A stretch of 64,000 nt of DNA, from positions 2,294,001-2,358,000 of the forward strand of contig CADCXD010000011.1 of assembly GCA_902806575.1 (NCBI GenBank). Direction: 5' to 3'. The notes beneath the pieces were generated by a model. It had not been told where the DNA came from and made no database searches. It worked only from the letters and a program-made list of their open reading frames with translations. The DNA comes from Jackrogersella multiformis (taxonomy: Eukaryota; Ascomycota; Sordariomycetes; Xylariales; Hypoxylaceae). A program made the translations under genes and the position numbers. Shown here piece by piece: positions 11,701-21,010 of the stretch. The stretch's first letter is position 1. Every line of letters starts with the position of its first letter.

Positions 11701-12723
11701 GTCCATGTCTCGGCGGGACCCTGAAAGCTCCTTTTGATACTGGCCATATTGTGTGATGTTCTCCTCCAACTCCTGTTCGTATCTAGAGACTCGGTCTTCG
11801 TACTGTGCGAGGGTATCCTGTAGCCAGTCATCAGATTCGTCCATCTTGTCCATCCTAGATCCCGTCTCGTCCAGCTTCTGCTGGAGGTAGCCGAGTTCAC
11901 GCCTGTTACTTTTCAAGTCGTTGACGATGTTGAGAAAGCTGTTCGCCTGCTGGTGCATCTCGAGGGCATTCTCATCAACCACTTCTTTCTCTTTCTTTGC
12001 CTCTCCTAACTTCTCCCGTAGCCCTTCTATCTCGGTTTCCAACGCGGCGACACGCTTCTCACATTTATCAGCCTTATCCTTGTTAATTTTCTCTTGGCCT
12101 TCCAGTATCTTTAACTTCTGCAGGTCTTCTCCTTGCCGTTTTTTCAGCAGCTTAAGGTTCTCAATGACCTTGGTATACTTCATAACCTCGAATATTTCAT
12201 CAAATCGCTTCTTGAGGGCTGCAGGCTCACTCATGGGCCACAATGACTCATCTTGATGGCAAAAGATGACAGAGTCGAGGATAGCTGGGGCAACTCCCAG
12301 AGCTATAGGGACGGCGGTATCGAGATTGACGACCTTTGACGACGTAAAGTCCTTCTCGCCCCCAAAATCGGTCAGGAGGGTACCCTCGAGGGTCTTCTGG
12401 GATCTCGTAGATTTCTTTACGGTGAGCTGGAGGCTACGGGTGACAACATAGGTTGTTTCGGGGGGGACGGTGAATCTGAGCTTGACTTGTGCCAAGACTT
12501 CCCGTTCTCCGCATAGTTTAGGATCATGAATGAAGGCACCTCCCTTACTGTTAGGAGGTAGCTCGCCGGTGGTAGCATATTTGAGGCACTCGATGATGGT
12601 GGTTTTCCCAGAGCCATTATATCCGACAATGAGGGTTAGAGGGGTATTGAACTGTATAGTCTCCCGAACTAGCGGACGAAAGGACCGAACGCCCGAGATG
12701 GATAGCTTGTCAATCTTAGACAT
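8800..12723 (-). CDS. rad50: DNA repair ATPase RAD50
   Basis: One uninterrupted exon of 1307 codons, the usual length for the family. RAD50 is the ATPase of the Mre11-Rad50-Nbs1 complex, which tethers and processes DNA double-strand break ends in the nucleus. The N-terminal half-ATPase has a Walker A GYNGSGKTT at residues 34-42. Long heptad-type coiled coils flank a zinc hook CKLC at about residues 688-691, the dimerisation point of two RAD50 molecules. The C-terminal half-ATPase has the ABC signature CSAGQKVLASIIIRLA, Walker B LIALDEPTTNLD (about residue 1230) and the downstream ITHDEEF switch. The start ATG at 12723 precedes the expected MSKIDKLSISGVRSF. No frameshift or missing motif is seen. 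It is divergent from wc-2 across a 1.3-kb gap rich in palindromic repeats. The CxxC hook separates it from the SMC proteins, which have a hinge domain instead. Confidence 0.97.
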   Translation of the reverse strand: MSKIDKLSISGVRSFRPLVRETIQFNTPLTLIVGYNGSGKTTIIECLKYATTGELPPNSKGGAFIHDPKLCGEREVLAQVKLRFTVPPETTYVVTRSLQLTVKKSTRSQKTLEGTLLTDFGGEKDFTSSKVVNLDTAVPIALGVAPAILDSVIFCHQDESLWPMSEPAALKKRFDEIFEVMKYTKVIENLKLLKKRQGEDLQKLKILEGQEKINKDKADKCEKRVAALETEIEGLREKLGEAKKEKEVVDENALEMHQQANSFLNIVNDLKSNRRELGYLQQKLDETGSRMDKMDESDDWLQDTLAQYEDRVSRYEQELEENITQYGQYQKELSGSRRDMDEKLAERGMRQSDKAKYERQLASRVENIHQAAQLHSIRGFDGELDDRKVQAFQERIQKLLADKKRELETLQSDNAEELDNKRAAISDLEGQKTRHTQNRVSARQAIVKIEKQILALQKSLSSVEVDEGSKALLDSSFNDVEGRLGQATQELQNSDFDGKLQQEEGKLQQLEAENSRLGRELVESTRLLADRAQLDVRKTELAEKKRKLDTLSSTWGDKMSNMVSSSWDPSTIDREFQKALQVKIQAYDEAARKRDDTVQQLKQIQFTLKTAQDKAKKRNDEIDRCKSAVLGSLKTADPTSEPSVDKLPKEIERLEGEILTLETDIALFDHFKGYYADCQKVLNRQNRCKLCDRAFVDANDKSRLVRKINEALQDTKKEDMQTDLAEFEELLANLRTVRPQSETYARLMSEKEESDREVRVSKEREEDMVQRVEEMDEAVRGRQEEKQDLESMSKTVHNISQTYNEIEEAEAQVERIMSQQQSSGTVRSTEEIHELQDRCAEQMRAVKNDISKLSSDKQRLRDLINSLELERSRLSNRIKDAARQLEKKKGFQDQIQTQKDDISKQKEAIQEADKELGSVEPEISKAKTIRDDTQQRGRTKEKKVADERDGLAASVNELKLINNDIQDYLDRGGPSLLAATERAIQSLDNGIKRIEKDMNDLTARTNKIKEEIGNSEGRRKNIIDNLTYRKTQRDIDKFRHNIEELESRNANEDYERLDQEARNWESRSHKLNADIGSIKGTMMSKDDELARLLVEWQTDYENAAQQYRETHIKVETTKAVIEDLGKYGTAFSNAIIRYHALKMEEVNRIAGELWQSTYQGTDIDTILIKSDGELTTGRSSYNYRVCMVKQDTEMDMRGRCSAGQKVLASIIIRLALAESFGIGCGLIALDEPTTNLDRDNIRSLAESLHAIIQARKAQANFQLIVITHDEEFLRHMRCSDFCDYFYRVKRDDKQNSTIERESISTVL

Positions 12724-14044
12724 GATGACGGATTAGAGTCCCGATATTGCTGGACTAAAACGTGACCATCTCATAAAATGAGAGGGTATGTGTACTCATA
12801 AATTAGATGGAAATGGTTCTGTATTTAGGTATCTACCTAGGTAGGTAAGGTGGAGATGGAAATGAATTTGCTTGGTCTGTTTGTGATAAAAGTTGATTTG
12901 GGGTTTTCTTTTTTTGTAAATGGCAAAATGGTCAATGATAATCGGACGCGTCGTGATCTAAGTTTTGGAGGGGAAACGCGCCTGAGAGTTGTACCATCCC
13001 ACGAATACGGTTGGTATCCTCGTACCTTGCAGGCTGCAGCTGCCTGGACTTAGTTGATAATGTAAGCCCTAAAGACCACTAGAAGATATAACCCATAGCG
13101 AGTACCTCGATAATTATATATCTACCTACCTAGGTACATGAGACATCTTAATAGGCACGATAAGAAGTTACTAAGCTCTTATACTACCTATGTACCTACA
13201 TATATGGATACCTACCTAGGTAGATACAAAGTCCGGCTCTTTATCTAAATCCACACTACATATGTACCTAGGTAGGTAGGTACATGGAAATTTTCCCTAA
13301 TCGTAGGTACCTGATATACCTACCGTAGGTATTAAATATAGGAAGTAAGCAAGGTACTTAGGTAGGTAGGTATGTAAGGTACTACCTACATAATGCCTAT
13401 ATGTGAATAAAAGGCATGTTAATTTACGATCGTCCAGTATGTCGCTTCTTTCCCAGATCGACTTGGCTTCTGACGTATAGACGTACTGCAAGTGGGTATG
13501 TACGCAAGAATAAGAGCGAGTTCACCTTCCATACATGTACAAGTACAAACAAGGTCACACGGCAATCCGTATTGTTAATCGAGAAAGTGAAATCCCATCC
13601 CGTTTTCTTCGAATGCCCTTGCTCCTTTATCAACCTTCGTATACCTACCTAATTAACATCCCACTATGAACTGTGAATCTATAAGTTACTAAATACACAC
13701 TACTATTTAGTAGATCCTCAAGCTTCTTATATCCATCCATACTTGTCATAGCTGGAGGGTATCCGTCTTTCTATTCCATCTTTTTTATATTCTCTGTCTT
13801 CTTCAATCACTTCTAATCCATTAGTAACATAAAACTGATTGATCGATTCATTCACTTTATTGTTCGAGTTCAAGATAGACCAGATGCTCTCTCTGCAGAG
13901 ATCCGAGCTCTATCCATCCCCAAGCAAGACTCGTTTGATCTGCCATTACGTCGCATTTGACTCTAGATCAGAGAGGTCAGATAGATCGGATAGACCAGAT
14001 CCAAGCTGCTCCCGCCGTCGCCGCCACAACCCACTATCGCTATC
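12724..14044. other. Divergent promoter region of rad50 and wc-2
   Basis: No gene is visible. Between 13110 and 13390 there are four dense clusters of TACCTAGGTA/GGTAGGTACATG palindromes, enough for many alternative hairpins. The last 300 bases before the wc-2 start contain pyrimidine-rich tracts as expected of a fungal 5' leader. Confidence 0.7.
13120..13385. repeat. Dense TACCTAGGTA palindrome clusters
   Basis: Four groups of the intergenic palindrome family (around 13122-13138, 13186-13215, 13260-13290 and 13350-13385) sit between rad50 and wc-2. Units combine TACCTAGGTA with GGTAGGTA and TACATA half sites. Confidence 0.8.
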
Positions 14045-15720
14045 ATGGATCACGGACCACCACCACCAAATCCCAATCACATCTTTGACTTTACAGCTCC
14101 GGCTACAATGAATCCGGTGAGTGCTGATAGTATGCACTTCTCGAGGCAGTTCAAACTTCAAAAAGAAAGAAACATAAAGAAATTATCCCCTAGTTTTAGA
14201 ATCGTATTTCGTAATCCAGTCGGACTAATGACGAGATCTATATCAGATGACAACCGCCGACCATAACGATATGATGGCGCTCTATGATAGCTCCATGTTC
14301 ACAAATTTCGATCCTATGCCGATGAATATCGATGGCCTCGACGACATGACCGCAGCCCCGCAGCCATTCTCTCCAGTCTCCGCCCCTACCAATCCCCATG
14401 CCCAGGCCGCACTCATCCCAAATGATGCTACGCAATTTACGTCAACTACTGGCGACAGTCCGATTCTGCCGCCGCTGCCGCCTCCTCCTACAGGACTAAC
14501 ACCGACCTTCGCTACCCCCGCACAGCCTGCTCTACAGGGAGGAAGCACCTTGACTGAATTCACCAAGAGGAGGAATTGGCCCGCAAAGGTCATCGAGGAG
14601 CTCAAAGATTTTCTACAGATACTAGACGCTCATGGGAGAATTAAATATGCATCGCCAAGTGTTACCTCCTTGACTGGTTACGGGTCAGAGGAGCTCATCG
14701 ACCGATTTGTGAAGGATCTAATCCACCCCGACGATGTTGGAACCTTTACTTCTGATCTGAACGAATCTATAGCTACCGGGAATCCGCTGCGCATGTTCTA
14801 CCGCCTTAAGAAGAAAGATGGCGCCTACGCTATATTCGAATCTGTCGGACATGCCCATATCGCGGCAGCCAAGTTCGCCCCGAACCCGGAAAATCAGACC
14901 CCATTCTGTCAAGCAGTATTTATGATGTCACGGCCGTATCCGACTAGGAACGCATCACTACTAGATTCGTTCCTAGAGCATAAGATCGAAAACGAGCGAC
15001 TAAGACGTCGAATTGCAGAGCTTCGAAGGGAAGAGGAGGAGGAGGAAGCTTCTCAGCAAAGCTGGCTCGCCAGCCAAGAGGGCCGATCGGATATCGCCGC
15101 ATCAGAAGACGCAATGTTGACACCATCTCAGAGCCCTGCCGTGTTCAACCAACCGAGCGTAGACTCGCAGACCATGCCGCCTCCGGAGAGGCCAAACCCG
15201 CTCAACATAGCATTGACACGAGAAAACCTTGAGGGTGTTACAGCAGGAAGTCGGCCAGATTCGATTAGAGATAAGATGGCAAGATACGAGGGCGCATCAC
15301 ACACCGACACAATCGAAATGTTGACCGGTCTAAGATATGTCGAGGGAGAGCGGAGCCGTGGCATCACCACAGGCAATTCTAGCCCAACGCTAATTAAGGG
15401 TGATGTCGGCATTGCAATTCCAATCGATAGAGATCCTAGAACAGGGGAGAAGAAGAAGAAGCTCAAAGTTGCAGAAGAATACGTCTGTACTGACTGTGGT
15501 GCGTATAGAACGTCGTATAAGCCATGCAGATCGCCACGCTAATCAAGACACAGGGACACTTGACTCCCCCGAATGGAGAAAAGGGCCTCAAGGACCTAAA
15601 ACACTTTGCAACGCCTGCGGTCTCCGTTGGGCGAAGAAAGAAAAGAAAAAGAATGCCAGTGGTGGAGGCCATGCGAGCAACGCTGGTCATGGTCCAACAC
15701 CAATGATTATAGAGCAGTAA
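14045..15720 (+). CDS. wc-2: White collar 2 (GATA/PAS blue-light regulator)
   Basis: Three exons, 14045-14116, 14247-15498 and 15554-15720, give about 496 residues, close to the family's size. WC-2 pairs with the flavin photoreceptor WC-1 in the white collar complex that switches on light-induced and clock genes. A PAS domain lies at about residues 140-250 (ILDAHGRIKYASPSVTSLTGY ... LIHPDDVGTF). A GATA-type zinc finger at about 436-470 has C-x2-C and C-x2-C pairs (YVCTDCG ... LCNACGLRWAKKEKK) followed by a basic tail. The N-terminus is rich in Pro, Asp and Met. The second intron (GTGCGT...CAG) splits the zinc finger just after its second cysteine; without removing it the finger would be cut off by a stop. 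A 15-residue acidic coiled segment (REEEEEEAS) follows the PAS domain. All key residues are present. Confidence 0.93.
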
Positions 15721-16953
15721 TGAGTTTCTCTAAGGTTTAAGTGTTTGTCATGCCAGACGTAATCGGTATATAGACAGACCTTGGCGGGTGTATCGGCGTA
15801 TGGGTTTTTCCTGAGGTAAATGATGTGCATTATGGGATATTCCAGATCTATCGGGCTAGGCACGGTGTTGGGACTAAAATACGGTGCGCCGGGCTTTACG
15901 AACACGGGTTATTGCTACACGGCCTATTTCTTTTCTTCGATTCTTTCGAGATACCTGGGGAAACAATCCGGCTCGGCTGTGCTTTTTTCACGGGGGATAA
16001 CTCACAGGCAACAAAATGGGCGGCTTTGGCTTTTTTTTTTAGAAGTATACGATATATCATGAGGAAGACAACAAGAATGATAATGTGGAATTTTTCTATT
16101 CTCGGCTCTCTTGTTCGAATACAGCGTTGCTAGTAGCTTTGGAACCATTTAGCTATTATCCATGTTTACTTTTCGATCGTCCCCCATTATAATGGTCTGT
16201 CTTTATCTCTAATTGCTAAATAATCTGTCGCGCCTTAGGGATGGCAGGTTTCTTTCCCGCCGAGATGCAGAGAGGGCTTCATCTCTAAGACACCGGAGTT
16301 ACAGCAGTCCGGTGTATTGTGAATGCTTTTCATAATCATTGGCGCGATGCTAAACTACACCGAGTGGACCTCCTTTTCGGCATCTCCTCTCCAGGGGTTC
16401 ACCCCCTTAATTCCGGCTCGAATGCCGTAGCGCAGTGTAGCGGCGGCGGCGGCAGCAGCAGCAGCAGAACAGCAACAGCAACACTAATGGTAAGGGGTAC
16501 ATAGCTGGCGGCAAATCCGCAGCGACACGGAATACATCCGGTGTGTTCTCTGGTTCATATATCAGGCACACCAGATTGGTCACAATATAAAAGCTGCCAT
16601 GATCACCCATTCACCCGTTCGCCGGTCTAGGCCTTGGGTCTCGGTAAAACCGGTACGAGGTGGGAGCGGTCCGTTACACGATCTCGATCTCTTACTATCG
16701 AGAGTATCTCACACGAAGAGCAAGAAACGAGGAGAGAAGCAGTGATTCCAAGGATGTCTTAGATATCAGTTCTCGATGGAATATTTCGCGAGCATCTCTT
16801 CGGAGCCTAGCCCGCTAGGTCTGGCTAGTATGTCTCATAACCGCGTGGCCAAAAACGCTCCCACGCGGATCCGCCTGTGCAGCCGCGCATTTGAGAGCCA
16901 ACTACCGTCATCTGGTAGGTAAGACATGGTGGATCAAAAGCACTCTTAACGCA
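15721..16953. other. 3' flanks of wc-2 and beta-flanking-like gene
   Basis: No gene is supported. It contains a T-run (16030-16040), a perfect inverted repeat ACACCGGA...TCCGGTGT (16290-16315) and a GCA/GCG trinucleotide run at 16440-16480 that creates spurious Ala/Ser-rich frames. Confidence 0.6.
16290..16315. repeat. 8-bp perfect inverted repeat (hairpin)
   Basis: ACACCGGA (16290-16297) and TCCGGTGT (16308-16315) are exact reverse complements separated by 10 bases. It lies some 570 bases beyond wc-2. A role is not evident. Confidence 0.7.
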
Positions 16954-17954
16954 TCAAAGGAACTTGGACGCCAGCCCCAGAAGGCTCGAGCCCGAGGACT
17001 GCGAGGCGCCTCCGCTCCCGCCCCCGCTCTTCAGGTACATCTTGAGGGCCGTCTCGCCGGCTTTCATGATGGCCGACTCCTTGCTGCTCTCGCTGGACAC
17101 CTTGCCTTGGGAGGCCTTCTGGTCGAAGAGCTGCAGACTGCGGTTTAGAACAAGCGCGTGTCTGAGACTAACTACCCGCCTAGGCTGCTAGGTAGGTAGT
17201 AGACGTTGGGGTTTCTTGCACGTACCTTGCTAGCCTCAGCCATTGCCAGGCCCACAAACGCACTCTGGCTGTTGTTCTCCTAAACGTCAACCAGTCAGCC
17301 TTCTGTCCATCCAGGCAACGCATCACACAGCCACCCCGTTCTGAAGCTGGGATTGCAATCATAGACATCAAATCAGACAGGACGCGTACGTGAGAGCTGC
17401 CGCTCTGCCCGCCGCTAAACAGCTTCAGCGCCTGCATGGCGGCGGCGGAGCCCATGGACCGGTCGTCGGCCTCGTCGTCTTTGCCGTCGCCGTCGCCGTC
17501 GAAAAAGCGCTTGTGCTGCTTGACGGCGTCGTCCTCGTCGACGTCCTCGGCGGCCAGCGCGTGCTTCTTCTGGGTCAGCGCGCCCAGCAGGCTGGAGAAC
17601 AGGTCGCTGTCGCCGGAGCTGCCCGCGTGGCGGCTCGCGTGCTCCGAGGCCCCGCGCAGGTCGTCGTCGTCGGCGCGCGCGAAGCCCCCGCCCGCGGGGT
17701 AGGCGCCGCCTTGCGTCACTGCGAGGTTGAGTGCGTTAGAAGTGCGACTAGTGTACCTAAGATATAGTTTGTTGCTCTTGATGGAAGCTCGTGAAGACGG
17801 CTTTGGTTAACTTAGGTATGTAGGGGTTTGCTTACTGTTGCCGCCGAAGTCTACCGTTGGTGGTTAGCTGCTGAGAGATCGAGGGGAGCTATGCGGGGCA
17901 GCTGTGCCGCCAAGATCTAGGTATTTACTTACCTTGCTGTCTCTCGGAGCTCAT
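16954..17954 (-). CDS. Small Gly/Ser-rich beta-flanking-like protein
   Basis: Five exons on the minus strand: 17954-17933, 17850-17836, 17718-17390, 17279-17226 and 17130-16954, giving about 198 residues with consistent phases. Exon 2 is a 15-nt micro-exon. The protein starts MSSERQQDFGGN and has an Asp/Gly-rich middle, then blocks such as SDLFSSLLGAL, DVDEDDAVKQHKRFF, MGSAAAMQALKLF, QSAFVGLAMAEASKLFDQKA and AIMKAGETALKMYLKSGG, and ends SSLLGLASKFL. This order of blocks is that of the conserved fungal proteins often named beta-flanking protein; no biochemical role is known to me. Alternating amphipathic helices and Gly/Ser linkers suggest a soluble cytoplasmic protein. It sits at the boundary between housekeeping genes and the metabolic region. 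Family name by recall; exon structure is the stronger part of the call. Confidence 0.75.
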
Positions 17955-19206
17955 GTTGGATTTGGGGTTGTCGATGAAGGAGATGGTAAAGTAGGTCAGG
18001 TAGGTATATGTAATTGTGCCTGTAGAGAATCGAGATGATCGAGAGTATGTTTATATTTCGGGTTATTTTGCTTAATAACTAAGGAGAACCTTACGACTAG
18101 GAAGGCAAGAAAGACCAAACGTTTATCAACGTCTCAGATGCAAGACGCCTGCGTCACAGCTCTAGTAAACCTAGGTACCTACACTAGCTGACTAGGTACC
18201 TATAATGCGCTAAGCAACACCCCATCTATTGGACGATGACGTGTGCGGGGTGTCTTGGGGCCTCCTGAGATCTTTATGTCTTGATAGGTTATTTATCACG
18301 TATAAGCGTCTAAGCTGTGTATATGTCTAATGGGGGCTTAAGTAACACCAGGTATTCAGATATTCAAGTTTGTCATTTGCTTTATTAAGAAACCTTTATA
18401 GACATATCTCTCATAATCGCATAAGTCTAATTATAGGGATCTGCCTGTTTGAAACTTCCAAGCAGCGAACAGCAGTTTAGGTTAGTGAAGTTGCGATAAC
18501 CGGTTTGACCTAGGTAGCTCCCTGTCATTATTTGGTAGCACAATTAGGTACTACCATGATTACCTAATTCCAATAAATGGAGGGGTTACCGCTGTTACCC
18601 TCCAGTTACTCTGAAAATGGATCACTTCCCTTCAGCATCACCCTAAGCATCACTCCCATCAGGCCAACCACACACATGAATCACATGAACTTCCACCTCT
18701 GCAATAGATGAATACCTACGCGACGCTTCTGAATGGCCAAGGATCGTCGAGCTCTTGGTTTCACTTCCCCACTCATACTATCTCATCCCCTATAGCTGAA
18801 AGATACTGTCACTTATCATAGTCAGGGGCATAATCATGCAGCATGAGGGCTATGCTCCTTGCTCATGGTAAATCCAACGGTATGATAGCTTACCATCATC
18901 CTAGACGAGATGGCTGATCCCCCCCGGTTCGGGTAGATCCTTGCTTATATATATCTTTCCCCGCTCGGATCTAGCCGTTATCATTGACAGCTAGGTAAAC
19001 GGAATAACGAGGAGAATAACTACCTAACCATAATATCTATCATGGAAATAGTACTATTATTTATAATGGCGTGGCATTCACGATATCCGTTCACCGGAGG
19101 GTTATTGTTGAATTCCGTATTATCACCTCTATAAGATTATTGAGGAAAGGTCGGCTTCGCTCTCTAAGTTACAATCATTCGCTACAGCGTCACGCATTTA
19201 GGAACC
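17955..19206. other. Intergenic region, probable cluster boundary
   Basis: No gene seen. It lies between the beta-flanking-like gene and the FAD monooxygenase and contains a few TACCTAGG palindromes (about 18170-18205, 18508-18515). The base composition turns more AT-rich than the flanking exons. Confidence 0.6.
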
Positions 19207-21010
19207 ATGGAAGGAAGTGCGAAATGCGTTGATGTTCTGATTGTTGGGGCCGGCCCAGTAGGCCTTATCACAGCGTTCCAGCTTGCCAAGTTCGGCGTCT
19301 CAGTTCGTATTGTTGAGAAACACGCCAAATCGATGCAAGATGCATACGGCCGCGCTATTACGCTCTTCCCTCGAACGACCGAGATGCTCGACCAGCTGGG
19401 CCTTGCTGATGCCTTGTTGCAGAAATGCTTTGCTTGTCGTGATACGGTGGCTTACAATGCCGAAGGTCAAGAGGTCCATGGCCGAGGATGGAGTTTCATG
19501 AATAATATGAACGACACGACATTTGATTTCGCCCTTGTGTTAAGGCAAAAGTTTCAAGAGGAGATATTTCGAGACGCAATGCGGGAGCATAATGTGCAAG
19601 TGGAAGCACCGATAGAGTTGACAAGCGCTTCGGTTGACCACAATGATTCCGACGGAGGGCACCGAGTAACAGCAGTTCTCCTCCATAGCAACGGAGTGTA
19701 TGAGATAGTAAAATGTAAGTACTTGATAGGCTGTGATGGAGGACGCTCGTCCGTCCGACGAATATTTGATATTCCCTTCGAAGGCTCCGCTAGTGAGGAC
19801 AAGTGGGTGAGGATAGACGGTCAGATCAAAACCGACTTGCCTAAACCGCGTTCTTATTGCTCGATTGAATCACCTACGCACGGGAACGTGCTTTGGGCTG
19901 CCCTAGACCATGGCGCCACGAGAATTGGATATGCATTTACCGACGTTCGAGCCAACGCGTACCCCAAATTCGATGAGGCTGCCGCTGTGAAGGAAGCCAT
20001 TGCTGCAGTTAAGCCCTTTCATATCGAATTCGAACGCGTCGATTGGTGGACCATATACACCGTAGGACAGCGCATAGCTAGAGACTTCTTTGTTCATGAC
20101 TGCATCTTTCTCGCTGGAGACGCCTGCCATACCCACTCATCAGGTGCAGCTCAGGGGATGAACACCGGCCTTCATGATGCGGTGAACCTGGCCTGGAAAT
20201 TGAGTCTTGTACTACGTGGAGTAATGAATTCGGATCTCTTAAAAACGTATCAAACAGAGCGGCAACCAAATGTGCAGCAACTGATCCAGTACGACAAAAA
20301 CATCAGCCGGCTCATGACAAATCGCCTTCCCGAAAATTGGCTAGGCGACCCGGACGCCGACGTCAACGTGGTCTTAGGGCAGCTCTTGGAAGAGGCCGGC
20401 ACTTTTACAAGCGGTCTTGGCATCTTCTATGAGGTCCAAGAGGGCAACCCCCTGAATGTGGAGGGGTCATTCCGTAGTTCACAGCCCCTAATCAAACCGG
20501 GGAGGAGAGGCCCAGATGTCACACTCTTGCGCCCCGGAACACGCGAACACACAAGACTAATCCGTGAACTTCCCAATACTGCGGCTTTTAGCATACTGGT
20601 TTTCGCCAGCGAATGCGAGCCTGCTATCCCAGGGACAATATACGAAGACATGGACAACTCACCATTCTTACAGTTCCTGATTACAAAGGGTGCGTGTTTA
20701 GAGCTAGAGTTTACAGAAATATACTGACAGGGAGATAGGCTCCCTAAGATTCATGACTATTCTTCCCAAATATGCCCCTTCACCATATGAAGTACTTGGG
20801 CACGACCCCCTTGGGCGTGTTTACTTCGATAATATGGACAAAGAGGCATACGGGCGGTATGGAATTGAACCCAGCCAAGGTGCTATTCTAGTAACACGAC
20901 CAGACGGTTGGATTGGCACCATGATCACGTTAGGAACCGGGGCTCTTTTGGAACTTGAGATATACTTTAGACCCATGTTTTGGAGTCATTACACTTCTAT
21001 CTGCATATAA
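19207..21010 (+). CDS. Class A FAD-dependent aromatic monooxygenase
   Basis: This is a phenol-hydroxylase-type flavoprotein of about 582 residues that would use NAD(P)H and O2 to hydroxylate or open an aromatic or enol substrate. The Rossmann motif GAGPVG is at residues 14-19, the DG motif CDGGRSSVRR near 176-185 and the second FAD motif GDACHTHSSGAAQGMNTG near 303-320. The C-terminal part (VLGHDPLGRVYFD ... ILVTRPDGWIG) is the thioredoxin-like domain of the family. Exon 1 reads through to a stop at 20727, but the C-terminal piece continues in another frame, so an intron is needed. The best fit by phase and family pattern is 20694-20748 (GTGTTT...AAG, branch-like ACTGAC), giving exons 19207-20693 and 20749-21010; the exact donor is uncertain. 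It is a plausible tailoring enzyme of the cluster to the right, but the 2-kb gap leaves membership open. Confidence 0.83.

Noticed and set aside
8897..12451. Many plus-strand frames opposite RAD50
   Set aside because: Shadows of the RAD50 coding sequence; none has recognisable motifs.
16430..16490. GCA/GCG trinucleotide run as a coding Ala/Ser tract
   Set aside because: It is in a gap with no start or splice context; treated as a microsatellite.
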